Shown piece after piece: positions 44,160 through 53,580 of a stretch of DNA of 64,000 bases. The translations under genes and the position numbers were made by a program. The number at the start of each line of letters is the position of its first letter. The stretch's first letter is position 1. The stretch is taken from NCBI GenBank assembly GCA_024362935.1, contig JANCRA010000014.1:1259001-1323000 (forward strand), in the 5' to 3' direction. This DNA is from Setophaga petechia. Its lineage: Eukaryota > Chordata > Aves > Passeriformes > Parulidae. A model generated the notes under the pieces. That model worked only from the letters and a program-made list of their open reading frames with translations. It ran no database searches and was not told the DNA's origin.

Positions 44160-44460
44160 CTAATGCTCAGTGATTTTTGCGAGAGGCCAGGGGCTGGCTC
44201 GGGGCTAAGGGCAGCTTGTTTGCAGCGAGGCACTGCAGATAACAACAGCAACAAGGGGGGCAGTTAATTGCCATCTCTCCATCACGCCTTGCTCTGCGTT
44301 TGTCTCGGGGCAGGATGCGTTTGCAGATGGATTTTGGAAGTAGCTGGGGATCAGATGTGTTTTGTTCTTTGGTTTTGCTCAGTGTCGGTGCTCGGTGACG
44401 CGGAGCTGCCTGTGCCTTCAAAGGCCATGGTTAATGTTACAATTTCCTTCCTGCTATGAG
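44160..44460. promoter_or_regulatory. Candidate conserved noncoding element
   Basis: Repeat-free. Contains GATA-type 'agataa' (44237-44242) followed by 'caacagcaacaagg', a homeodomain-like 'taattg' (44265-44270) and several preserved CpGs. It lies beside the G4 motif. Enhancer-like, unproven. Confidence 0.3.
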
Positions 44461-44564
44461 CTGCTGTTTTCTCTGCTCACACCTTTCTGGAAGCCTTTCA
44501 GACTACAGTATTCCCTACTTGGTTTTGTATTACATGAGTCTTTTTCTGGAAGAGTTGAGAAAAA

Positions 44565-44577
44565 TTTTTTTTTTTTT
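44565..44577. repeat. Poly-T tract, 13 bp
   Basis: A simple homopolymer run that follows 'agaaaaa'. Confidence 0.9.
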
Positions 44578-44803
44578 GCTTTAGGTACATAAAGGAATAA
44601 TACTCTGTTCACCTGCTAAAACCAGCCCAAGGTTTCAAGAGGCCAAGCCTGCTGTGGTGTGTTCTGGTGAGGGAAAACATTGCCCCAAGTGGAGAGACTT
44701 TTGCTGCTGAAGCAGACCTTTAGGGTTGATGGTGTGTTGTCTGGGTCAAAATCCTCTCCCCTGGCTCTTGGGGTGAGGATTCCTCTGCTCTCAACTTCCA
44801 TCC

Positions 44804-45003
44804 ATTTCTTCATGGAACGGGCTGTCAGGCATTGGAAAGGGCTGTCCATGGAGGTGGTGCAGTCCCCATCCTTGGGGTGTTCAAGGACTGATGTGGACGT
44901 GGCACTCAGTGCTCTGGGCTGGGTGACTGGGTGGGGTTGGTCCCAGGTTGAACTCAGACCTGGGGGTCTCTCCTTTTCCAGCCTGAATGATCCTGTGGTT
45001 CTG
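44804..45003 (+). mobile_element. CR1 LINE 3' fragment, type B
   Basis: 'catttcttcatggaacgggc', 'tgtcaggcattggaaagggc', 'ggtggtgcagtccccatcct', 'gacgtggcactcagtgctct', 'gtggggttggtcccaggttg' and 'ttttccagcctgaatgatcc' form the type B terminus. Confidence 0.93.
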
Positions 45004-46898
45004 GAGTTGCCTGAAAAGCCCCCATCCTGTCACACGCTCTCTGTAGACAAGCAGGGCTGTTGTACCTCTGACAGCTGCCAGTTTAATGCTCTGCAGTTGC
45101 ATTTCCTTGCAGGAGGCTCAACCTCATGAGGCAGCTTAGGACAGAAAATCCAGGTTCCATTAAAAACCATTGGAAATGAGTTCCCAGGTTGTTCTAAGGT
45201 AAATCAATAATGCCTGTAATCTCCCTGGCTGGACTGAATGACCGAGCCAACAGTTCATTTAACCACATTTTATTTTTTTAAAGCACTTTCAAAATCATTC
45301 CTGTTGATTCTGACTTCTCACTCTGAATTGCTGTTATGAAATTCTCGGGCAGCGTTTGGTTCTGAGTGCTGCCAAAACCTTGGTAATTCCCTGAGCCCCG
45401 TGCTTGGGAACTGGAGTCACTGCAGGGCTGAGCCTGCACTGGCTCCAAGGGAGCCACAAAATCCCTGCAAGTTTGGGAGTGGTGCTGCTCTGGAGAAAGA
45501 CAGCTCCTTCTCAGTGTTGCACTAATGGGTCTTGCTGATTTTTAATGTAAGCTGTAGTAAGTGACTTGTCCTATCTCAGAGCAAATACTCCAAACTTGTG
45601 AATCTTCCAAGCTAAATGTGAGAGTTATAAATGGTACTTTTTTGGTACAGATTTGAGGCTGTTCAATGAATTTTTGTAGTACTTTGTCATGATAGTCATC
45701 TTTTTGATTCTCTAGGAGCCTTGCAACCAAGTTTATCATCTGATGGAAACTCAGCCTTATTTAACAGCATTGCTAGGTACTGAAATAATGTCTTGAATGG
45801 GGTAAGACTTGGCTTGATGTAGGGCTGTGGTCTTGGAAAACCTGTAATTCCTTCCCCCCCTGGTTATTACTATCAGATTTTTCTCTTTAACTGTGGCACA
45901 GAGAAGACTGAGTTGCTGGAACATGATCTATTTTGATTACTAAAAATCTTAGCGCTGCTAATTTAGTCAGTTGGTACGTTACGAACGTAGAGTCTGTGTG
46001 TTCAAACTGTTCTTGGTTTTTTTTTTACTTAATAAGTTCTCCAGATAGTTGCCATGGAAATAATCCTGGATTCAGGGAGGATGTGAAGGCCCCGAAGATG
46101 CGGCAGCCGCGTGTGGTCTGCACGTTCTGGGCTTGGCTCAATGACACAGCCCAGTGTTGTGACTGCCTCTGGGGTGGGAACCAGCTTGTTCCTCATGGCT
46201 GTCCCAGTTCCCCCTTTTGGCTTTTTGGGCAGAATCTTCCTGATTTTCATAGCACACACAAGTTGACGAAAAGGCTCAGTGCTGGTCTCAAGGCGAGTTG
46301 TTTTTCTGTCTTTACCTGAATCACACTAATATGCAAAAGGTTTGGAGGTTGCTTTTGCCTCACCTGGGCCTCTTGGGCTGCTGGGGGTCTGTGCCAGATT
46401 TGGGGAGATTCCCCTTGGTCCACTCCTGGAGCACTGGAAGTGGTGCTGGGCATCAGCAGGAGCCTCCTCTGGGTCCCTGTTTGTGCCACAGAACAGATCT
46501 GCTTCCTCCGGGCCTGAGTTTTCTTTATCCACAACTTCCTTGTTGTGCAGATGTGTTTTTGGTGAAATCTATGTATGTGGTTTACAGGCACTGTCATCAG
46601 AATGTGTTTTGTGTGGCTTAAACCAAACCTGGGCGCTTCTGGCTTGCCAATCCTCATTGCAGGAACATTCAGATTATTTTCCTGGCTTCACGAGACTTGA
46701 GAAAATGCCTTATTATTTAAGCTGGAATTGACTGTAGTTTATGGCATGAGGCAGATATTTGGGCTGTTTGGATCCTGTTGCTCTGTGGGGCAGGACCAAG
46801 CACAGGAGCTGCCAAAGTAGCAGCTCATCTTCTTGTACCAGATTTCTGTGAGAGTAATACCCAGGAGAAGCATCTCCTGCACTGATGGAGACCCTGAG
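45004..46898. other. Unique sequence
   Basis: 45140-45360 and 45540-46030 are AT-rich and repeat-free, and the first has a conserved-looking texture ('aggtaaatcaataatgcctg' at about 45198). 46330-46640 has several overlapping frames with no domain. No gene or RNA is supported. Confidence 0.35.
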
Positions 46899-47022
46899 TC
46901 ACAGAATCCCAGACTGGTTTGTGTTGGAAGAGACCTTAGAGCTCATCTGTTCCAACCCTGCCATGGGCAGTGACTCCTTCCATTATCGCAGAGTGCTTCA
47001 GGCCCTGTCCAACCTGGCTTAA
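46899..47022 (-). mobile_element. CR1 LINE terminal fragment, type A
   Basis: 'tcacagaatcccagactggt', 'ttgtgttggaagagacctta', 'gagctcatctgttccaaccc', 'tgccatgggcagtgactcct' and 'aggccctgtccaacctggct' are the reverse complement of the 3' end. Confidence 0.93.
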
Positions 47023-47244
47023 GCAGCTACAGTTGAAATTTAATTGCATTGATGTTGATATCAGGCCAAACGAGTGACGTATTTCCAGAGTCTAAAGAGT
47101 TGTTGTGGTAGGTTTAATTTTGGGTGAGCAGTGGAGGAGGTGTGTTGGTAAGTTGTAGGGACAAAGCCCTGGAGAGCTGTTTTGCTGCATGGTGGCCCAG
47201 TACAGTGGGACACTGCCCCTTCCTTGGTGGTGAAATACAGGTGG
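47023..47244. other. Unique spacer
   Basis: A short spacer between two minus-strand CR1 fragments. They may be one insertion split by later change, or two insertions. Confidence 0.3.
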
Positions 47245-47300
47245 ATCACAGAATGGTTTGGGTTGGAAGGGACCTTAAACCTCACCTCGTTGCAGACCTT
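47245..47300 (-). mobile_element. Very short CR1 LINE terminus, type A
   Basis: Only the last ~50 bases of the element are present: 'atcacagaatggtttgggtt', 'ggaagggaccttaaacctca'. They match the consensus closely, so this is a severely 5'-truncated but probably young insertion. Confidence 0.92.
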
Positions 47301-47689
47301 GTCTGAGCACTTTAAATTGCAGCTGTAACAACAAAATATGAGAGATTTTCCTTTCTAAATGTATATCTATATATTAACTTTTTTTCTCTGGAGAGCTGAA
47401 GTGCCCTTTCTCCTCTCCCCCTCTTATTTGCATCTGTTATTGAGTAGCTCTTGCTGGAATGTGTAGGAAGCCGTGCAGTGCAGCCTGCCCTTCGTGTGGC
47501 ACGGAGACGGAGATCCCATGGCTCTGCCGCCGTCCCACCTCTCACCCCCAAACCCACCTGCCCTGGATCCCTCTGCATCTCAGTCCAGTGACTGGGGGAA
47601 CCTCAAAGGCAGCTTCAAAACAGCCAAGTCAGCACCTTAACAAAGATGACTGAGGCCCACCAGCTCGCTGTAGACCCCACCTCCCCATT
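47301..47689. other. Unique sequence, no feature seen
   Basis: AT-rich at 47330-47390, then mixed sequence. No repeat family or coding frame. Confidence 0.35.
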
Positions 47690-48090
47690 CCTATTCCTAT
47701 TCCAGGCAGCAGCTCTGCATCCTTTTACGCTGCGCTGGGTGTATTAAATTAGGGAGCAGAGTGACAGCTGGGCAGGAGCTGGGAACAATGCAGATAAAGT
47801 TGGCTTTCAGTGCTGTGACCCTCTCCAGGCTGCACGCCAGGAGACTATAAATAATTGATAGGAGCAGCCACCCTGGCCAGCACGCTAATGTACCGCGCGG
47901 CTCCGGCGGCGAGCGGAACCGCGCTCCCCATTACATCACCCGGGCTCTCCGACCGCCAATGTCATTTCTCTGCTTTTAAATAATAAATTGCACTGGGACT
48001 TGAAACACTCCTTCGCCCCATTCAAGCCTACCAGGGTGTGCAACTACACAAATGAATTTTACAGATGGTAAAATAAATTTTGTATCAAGC
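47690..48090. promoter_or_regulatory. Candidate conserved element with TATA-like box
   Basis: Repeat-free. Contains a SOX-like 'aacaatg' and GATA-type 'agataa' (47792-47797), a TATA-consensus 'tataaata' (47846-47853) running into 'attgatagg', a CpG-rich centre (47890-47955) and an AT-rich right part ('ttttaaataataaattgcac' at about 47973). A TATA box upstream of a short CpG patch would fit a promoter on the plus strand. A bare enhancer is the alternative. Confidence 0.36.
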
Positions 48091-48462
48091 TGAAGAGAAT
48101 TCCTCGTGGGAGGAGTTCAGCGCAGAGGACTCGCCCCTGATTGGTGGTGGGTTATGGGGATCAAAGGTAGCTCTTGGTGGTGTTGGATCATGACTTTGAA
48201 GCTTGACTTGGGGTCACTGGCATAAGTTTACGGGTAGTTTTGGGGGTAAAGTTCTCTGGTGGTGTAAGTCAGAAAATTCCCCTTGGCCGGGGCCGTGAAC
48301 GAAGGCGTGCGAGTGGCGCGCGCCGCCTCGGCTTCCGCTTCCAACGGCTGGAGCTTCCCAGCAGTGAAAACTGCCTGGTGTAACACAAACCCTGAGATCT
48401 TTCCCTTGAGTCTGTCTGTAACCTCCTGCTTACCCACAGATGTGTGGAGAAAAGCTGTGGCT
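48091..48462. other. Unique sequence with a small CpG cluster
   Basis: 48285-48345 has clustered CpGs ('gagtggcgcgcgccgcctcg' area at about 48310). Otherwise nothing is supported. Confidence 0.3.
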
Positions 48463-48604
48463 AATCATAGAATCAGGGAATGGTTTGGGTTGGAAGAGAC
48501 CGTAAAGCTTGTCCAGTCCCACCCCTGCCATGGGCAGGGACATCTTCCACTAAGCCAGGTTGCTCTGAGCCCCATCCTACCGGGCCTTTCCAGACTTTGG
48601 GAAC
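48463..48604 (-). mobile_element. CR1 LINE terminal fragment, type A
   Basis: 'aatcatagaatcagggaatg', 'gtttgggttggaagagaccg', 'tcccacccctgccatgggca', 'gttgctctgagccccatcct'. The ATTCTATG-type tail is still visible as two units. Confidence 0.94.
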
Positions 48605-48940
48605 AGTGGCTCTGACCACAGGGGGACACTTTTTTGTGGACCTTTGCAGCTTTTTAAGCTCATTTTTGTGGGACTCCAAGGATTTTGAGAATATAATTAA
48701 AAGAAATAAACTCTCTGAGTACTGGACTAGACAAGCAGTAGGACTTGGGCAGGTTGTGGTGCCCTGTTCCTAGTAAATTAGTGGAGAATAAATAGAGAAT
48801 TAAACCAGAGAGGAGTCAGCTGTTAGTATGGAAAAAATGAGTGAAATTCTGGGAAAACTGAGAGCAAGGTCCTGCAGTGCGTGACCAGAGCAGCAGGACA
48901 CAAAGGTGAAAGATGCTTAGCTCAGCACTGAACAAGGCAA
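48605..48940. other. Unique sequence, no feature seen
   Basis: Ordinary AT-rich to mixed spacer. Confidence 0.35.
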
Positions 48941-49105
48941 AATCACAGAATCCTTTAGGTTGGGAAAGGCCTTTAGATCACTGAGAGCACCTATTCCCCC
49001 AGCACTGCCAAGGCCACCCCTAACCCATGTCCCTCAAGTGCCACATCCACGCAGTTCTTAAATCCCTCCAGGGATGGTGACTCCACCACTGCCTGGAATG
49101 ATATT
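48941..49105 (-). mobile_element. CR1 LINE terminal fragment, type C
   Basis: 'aatcacagaatcctttaggt', 'tgggaaaggcctttagatca', 'acccatgtccctcaagtgcc', 'acatccacgcagttcttaaa', 'ccagggatggtgactccacc' match the CR1 subfamily whose consensus includes 'catgtccctaagtgccac'. Confidence 0.88.
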
Positions 49106-50475
49106 TGGGACTTCCAGGAATTAATCTGTCCTGTGAGTGCATCTTGCAAGTTTCAGAATCTGTGCTGGGTGACTGAAAGGGGTTGGTTTCTCACCTTCCA
49201 GAGGAAGAGACTTAGGGAATGATGATTTCCAAACCAGGAAGTGAGCGATGGCCCAGAGCTGCCTAAGGAAGCGTAAGCTGCTTACGGTGGATTAGATGAG
49301 TGCCTGCTTAGCTCTGCAATTAGAGAGGGAGATGGTGTGATAAATCATGAGTAACCAGCTTACCTGTCCCGTGATGTTGTTTATCTCTGGGCACATGTGC
49401 TCCAGTTTCCATAGGTGGTGGAGCATCTGCTTTTAAAGGAGTAGGTCTGGAAAAGAGGATGTGCTTTCCATACTGTTTTCTGGAGTTTCTTTGCTACCCT
49501 TGAACATCAAGTTTGCCCTGCAGTGAAGCTCTTTCCAGAGGAGCCCAGATGTGTGTCACTGAATTGGGGTCACACTGCAGGGCTGGTTTGTGTTTTCCAG
49601 GAGGTCCTGGGCTCCTGGTCTGAGGCCACAGCCCATGAGGGTGGTGGCACCAGCTCTTCTTGAGCCCATCCCTTGTCCTACTGCTGCCATCCATGAGCTG
49701 CCCTGTGGTGGCACCTCACGGGAGGCAGGACAGGCCATAGGAGGGGAAGGTGTTCTCTAGGGGTACTGGAAAACAGCAGCAGTATCTCAGCCTTGCCCAG
49801 GCTCCTAGGAGGATCCCGTGGTCCTCAGCTGCTGCTGCTCACTCCAGCTGCACGGCGAGAACGGCCTGCACAGCTCTGGGTGTTGCTGACGTTGGTCTGT
49901 AAGTACTCTGCACACAGGAAAGCTTTTATTGAGCATAATGTGTGAAATGCTGAAACTGTTCTTGCTGATGATTGAGCTCTGGGTTATCCACCTGCCTGTG
50001 CCTCCAGCCAGTCCCTGCCAGCCTTTGGTGCTGGCAGGACACAAATCCCAGCACCAGCAGTGCAGAGATTGCTTTTTTCCCATCCCAGGAACTCTGCCAT
50101 ACTCTCCCAGCATCAACAGCATCTCCTCCATCTCTCCCAGGTGTGCAGCTTAGCAAACACATTGAAAACATTGCAAGATTTTGGCCAGCTTTGGAGAGCT
50201 GGTTGATGGGAGTAGTGATTCTTTTCCAGGAAACCAGTGCACACTGTGCATGGTGTTGTAAACAGTGGGCCTGTTGTACTGCTGTAACTGGTCCTTTCCC
50301 AGGTGATGGTGGCAGATGACTTGTGCTGGCTGTCCCTGGGGGATGGTGTTCCTCAAACTGAAATACCCATCTGGAATGTTAGGGTCTCTGTGAAGATCTG
50401 ACTCTGAAGTCTTGGAGGTGATATAAACTGTGAAGAGGAGCTTCCAAAGTTAGGGAATAGGTGATAAAGATGATT
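49106..50475. other. Unique sequence with a small candidate element
   Basis: 49195-49420 is repeat-free and conserved-looking ('gcgtaagctgcttacggtgg' at about 49271, 'gataaatcatgagtaaccag' at about 49339). 49490-50330 is mixed with overlapping short frames and no domain. Confidence 0.3.
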
Positions 50476-50700
50476 GTGGAATCCCAGACTGGTTTGGGTG
50501 GGAAGGGACTTTAAAGATCATCCAGTTTCACTCCTGCCATGGGCAGGGACACCTTCCACTGTCCCAGGTTGCTCCAAGCCCCATCCAGCCCAGCCTTGGG
50601 CACTGCCAGGGATCCAGGGACAGCCACAGCTGCTCTGGGCACCTGTGCCAGGGCCTGCCCGCCCTCACAGGGAGGAGCTTCTTCCCTCTCATCCCAGGGA
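50476..50700 (-). mobile_element. CR1 LINE 3' fragment, type A
   Basis: 'tggaatcccagactggtttg', 'ggtgggaagggactttaaag', 'cctgccatgggcagggacac', 'gccttgggcactgccaggga', 'ctctgggcacctgtgccagg', 'gcctgcccgccctcacaggg'. About 225 bp and well preserved. Confidence 0.95.
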
Positions 50701-50989
50701 GCTGAGGACATGCTGGTAGCCTCAGCAGAGAGCAGGAGATGCTGCTGCACCTCCATGTGTGGGACATCCATCAGCTGGTTCCCATGCTGACCAGTCCTGC
50801 TGGCCCCATCCCCTTGTTCCCCTGTGCCTGCCAGGAACTCCATCCTTCCCTGCAGCTCACCTTCCTGAGCTCAGGAAAGGGCCTGTGCTATTCTTAGCAG
50901 CTCAGCAGAAGATGCAGGCAAGAGCCTTTGATGGAGGGAGCAGGAGTAACCATGGCAGTCTCCCGGAATGGGGAGCTGTGGATTACAGA
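50701..50989. other. Unique spacer
   Basis: Nothing recognisable; a short mixed-composition spacer. Confidence 0.3.
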
Positions 50990-51230
50990 CATTAAAAGGC
51001 ATAAAGCAAATAGCAGGATTATCTTTCCTGGTGGTTTTCTAGTGAGCACAAGGCACTACTTGATTTCCACGTTTAGGTGAGGCACTGTAAATTACCTGCA
51101 GTTAAAAAATAATGCTAATTAAATTGAGATGCAATAACGATTAACACTGCTGATCTCAGTGCACTGGATTTCCTTGCAGCTCTAATTGACAGAGAAAAAG
51201 CCCCGACCCTACCTGGGAAAAGGAGGGGGG
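50990..51230. promoter_or_regulatory. Candidate conserved element, homeodomain-motif rich
   Basis: Repeat-free and AT-rich. A GATA-type 'ttatct' (51019-51024), a homeodomain core 'taatta' (51116-51121) within 'aatgctaattaaattgag' and 'taattg' (51183-51188) occur within about 170 bp. This matches the texture of developmental enhancers. It lies directly before a type B CR1 copy. Confidence 0.34.
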
Positions 51231-51337
51231 ATTTTTGCTTCTGGCTCCGTGCACGATCCTCCTTCTTGTGCACTTGGCAAGTTTGCATTTCCCCTTTCCC
51301 TGCCTTACTATTTTTACTTTTAATGCAAGGCACTTCT

Positions 51338-51766
51338 CAGAATCACAGAACCATTGAGGTTGCAGAAGGCTCCCAAGATCATCAAGTGTGATTGCTTTGT
51401 CACTGTGACACTTTGTCACCAGACCAGAGCACTCAGTGCCATGTCCAGTCGTTCCTCCAGGGATGGGGACTCCACCACCTCCCTGGGCAGCCCCTGCCAA
51501 TGCCTGACCACCCTTTCCATGACAAAATTCCTCCTGATGTCCGATCTGAACCTTCCCCTGGCACAGCTTGAGGCTGTTTCTTGTCCTGTCCCTGTTCCTG
51601 GGACCAGAGCCTGTCCCCTCTTGTCAGGGAGGTGTGGAGAGCCACAAGGTCCCCCCTGAGCCTCCTTTTCTCCAGGCTGAGCTCCCCTGGTTCCCTCAGC
51701 CTCTCCTGGTGCTGCAGCCCCTTCCCAGCTCCGTTCCCTTCTCTGAACACTCCCCAGCAGAATCAC
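51338..51766 (-). mobile_element. CR1 LINE 3' fragment, type B, longest copy
   Basis: About 430 bp, the longest CR1 piece here: 'cagaatcacagaaccattga', 'gaccagagcactcagtgcca', 'tgtccagtcgttcctccagg', 'atggggactccaccacctcc', 'ccaatgcctgaccacccttt', 'ttcctcctgatgtccgatct', 'aggtcccccctgagcctcct', 'tttctccaggctgagctccc'. It extends furthest toward the 5' end of the element but still stops short of the reverse-transcriptase region. Confidence 0.95.
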
Positions 51767-51984
51767 AGGAGCTGGATGTGCCAGTCCCTTTGCCAGTGAC
51801 CAGAGCCAGGATCCCGGAGCTGCCCAGCAGCTCTGCCCCGCAGGTACCCCGTGCCCTGTGTGGTGGGTGCTCACAGGGAGCCCCAGCAGCTCCCTGCCCT
51901 GGGCAGAGGGCACCGTGTGCCCTCCTTGCCTTGGTTTCCTGAGGAGAGGGGAAGCAGCCGGGTGCTTTGGGCCTCTCCCGCAGC
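51767..51984. other. Unique spacer
   Basis: G+C-rich spacer with no identifiable feature. Confidence 0.3.
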
Positions 51985-52330
51985 GTCACTTAGCATGCGA
52001 GCGGTGTTCCTGCACAGCAAATTCCGCTTTCAACTTCAGCGAGCGCCGAGCCTCTGCCTAAATGGGCCTGCTAAAGATATTTTTTGACATTTGAAAATCC
52101 TATTAAGGCCGTTTCTCCGTCTCCCCTCGCTCCCTCCCCGCTGCCAGCTCACCACGGAGGCTCTGCAAAGGTTTCTTTAGGAGGCCGGGTCACGTCCTGC
52201 ACAACAGGCCTCGGGAATATGGGTCACAACGAGACGAGGGGAACAAAAACTATATTGTACTCATGTCTTACGCTGATGGCTGATTGAGGGACTCCCTGAA
52301 CGGACAGTTTGGGGTCTTAATGAGGTACCA
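51985..52330. promoter_or_regulatory. Candidate conserved noncoding element
   Basis: Repeat-free, with preserved CpGs and AT-rich motif blocks ('cctgctaaagatattttttg' at about 52068, 'cgggaatatgggtcacaacg' at about 52213, 'gggtcttaatgaggtacc' at about 52311). Its sharp contrast with the neighbouring CR1-derived DNA suggests an old constrained sequence. Confidence 0.36.
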
Positions 52331-52729
52331 AACATGAGGTAATTCAGAATGTGCCCCTTTCAGGCCGCCTGCTCGGCGCACGGCCGGCCAGGAGCGCGTT
52401 CCTCGCTGCTGCTCCTGCTGCAGCTCCTCTTCTCCAAGGGCACAGTTTGGTGTTTCAGCACGTCCTTGGAGCACAGTTTGCCATGGTTCCTGTTCCTGCG
52501 TGACTCACTGGTGAAGCCCATGAGCACATTGTTGATCTTCTTATTTACAAATAATTCTCTGAGTTGAAGCTGTTACTCATTGACTTTAAAACGCAGGGCC
52601 GGAGGCTGGGGCTGGTCCCTTCAGCCTCATATTGCAGCTTCTTCTCCAGGCTCTGTAAAATTAAATTTAAAGAAGGATTTCTATCAAATCCTCATTTTCT
52701 GGGAAATTCCTGAAACTGAGAGCAGCCTG
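52331..52729. other. Unique sequence
   Basis: Mixed sequence. 52360-52430 is G+C-rich with CpGs. No gene or repeat is supported. Confidence 0.3.
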
Positions 52730-53130
52730 CAGTGGGACAATCACCAGTTGTGCTGGTAGGTGTGTAATTACCCAGGTTTTGGGGAGCGGGGATGCAAACA
52801 AGTTTGCATACATTGAATTACAGGCGGTGTTTTAATAGTATGTTTTTTAGGTCTTGGCTCGGATCCAGAATTTTTTCGTGCTATTATCCTCTATTTACAG
52901 CTTTCAGAAATCAGCTGATGTCACTGCACATATGTTTAGAGCCGTTGCTAAGGTGATTAGCTCCAGAATTCAACGCCTACGCAGCGCTGATGAAAGGCTG
53001 AGAAACTGCTCGGCAGCGTCTGTTCAGAGCTTTGTCGGCTTCAACTATTAAGAATCATAAAACAATATTACCCAATTTTAGGGTAAATACGTTGGCCTTG
53101 ACTGATAATCGTGCATCAGGTTCTACAGGA
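52730..53130. promoter_or_regulatory. Candidate conserved noncoding element, one of the clearest
   Basis: Repeat-free, balanced composition. Contains 'gcaaacaagtttgcat' (52794-52809, a near-palindrome), an E-box 'cagctg' (52912-52917) overlapping CRE-like 'tgatgtca' (52916-52923), an RFX half-site-like 'gttgctaag' (52944-52952) and CpG-bearing words around 52974-53040. A 65-codon plus frame (52854-53051) crosses it with unremarkable residues, and I do not read it as an exon. Confidence 0.38.
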
Positions 53131-53299
53131 ACAGAGGCTTTATCTGGCACGTTCAACTAAACCTGGGAACGTTTTCCACCAGGAAGGTGTTTTAAAGTCA
53201 CCCAGTTCCTCATTTCCATGAGCCTCTGCAGGGTTGTGAGTTCAGGGTTTCCTCTGCCAGGAGGTGACAATCCAGGCCCAGGGCACATGTCTGTTGTGT

Positions 53300-53580
53300 G
53301 TCCCATGGGCAGGGAGACCATCCACTATCCCAGGTTGATCCAAGCCCCATCCAACTGTCACCACCCGCACAGGGAGGAATTCCTTCCCAATATCCCATCC
53401 ATCCCTGCCCTCTGACAGTGGAAGCCATTCCCTGTGTCCTGTCCCTCCAGGCTGTTGTCCAAAGTCCCTCTGCAGCTCTCTTAGTGCCCCTTTAGGCACT
53501 GGAAGGGGCTCTGAGGGGCTCCCCAGATTCTTCTCCTCTCCAGGCTGGACACTCTCAGCTCTCTCAGACCCAGCAGGACC
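53300..53580 (-). mobile_element. CR1 LINE 3' fragment, type A, with internal deletion
   Basis: Begins at 'tcccatgggcagggagacc' (the terminal part before it is lost), reaches 'gatccaagccccatccaact', then skips the 'ggcactgccagggatcc' to 'gggcctgcccaccc' section (about 70 bases) and resumes at 'cacagggaggaattccttcc'. It continues through 'tgacagtggaagccattccc' and 'cagattcttctcctctccag'. Confidence 0.9.
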
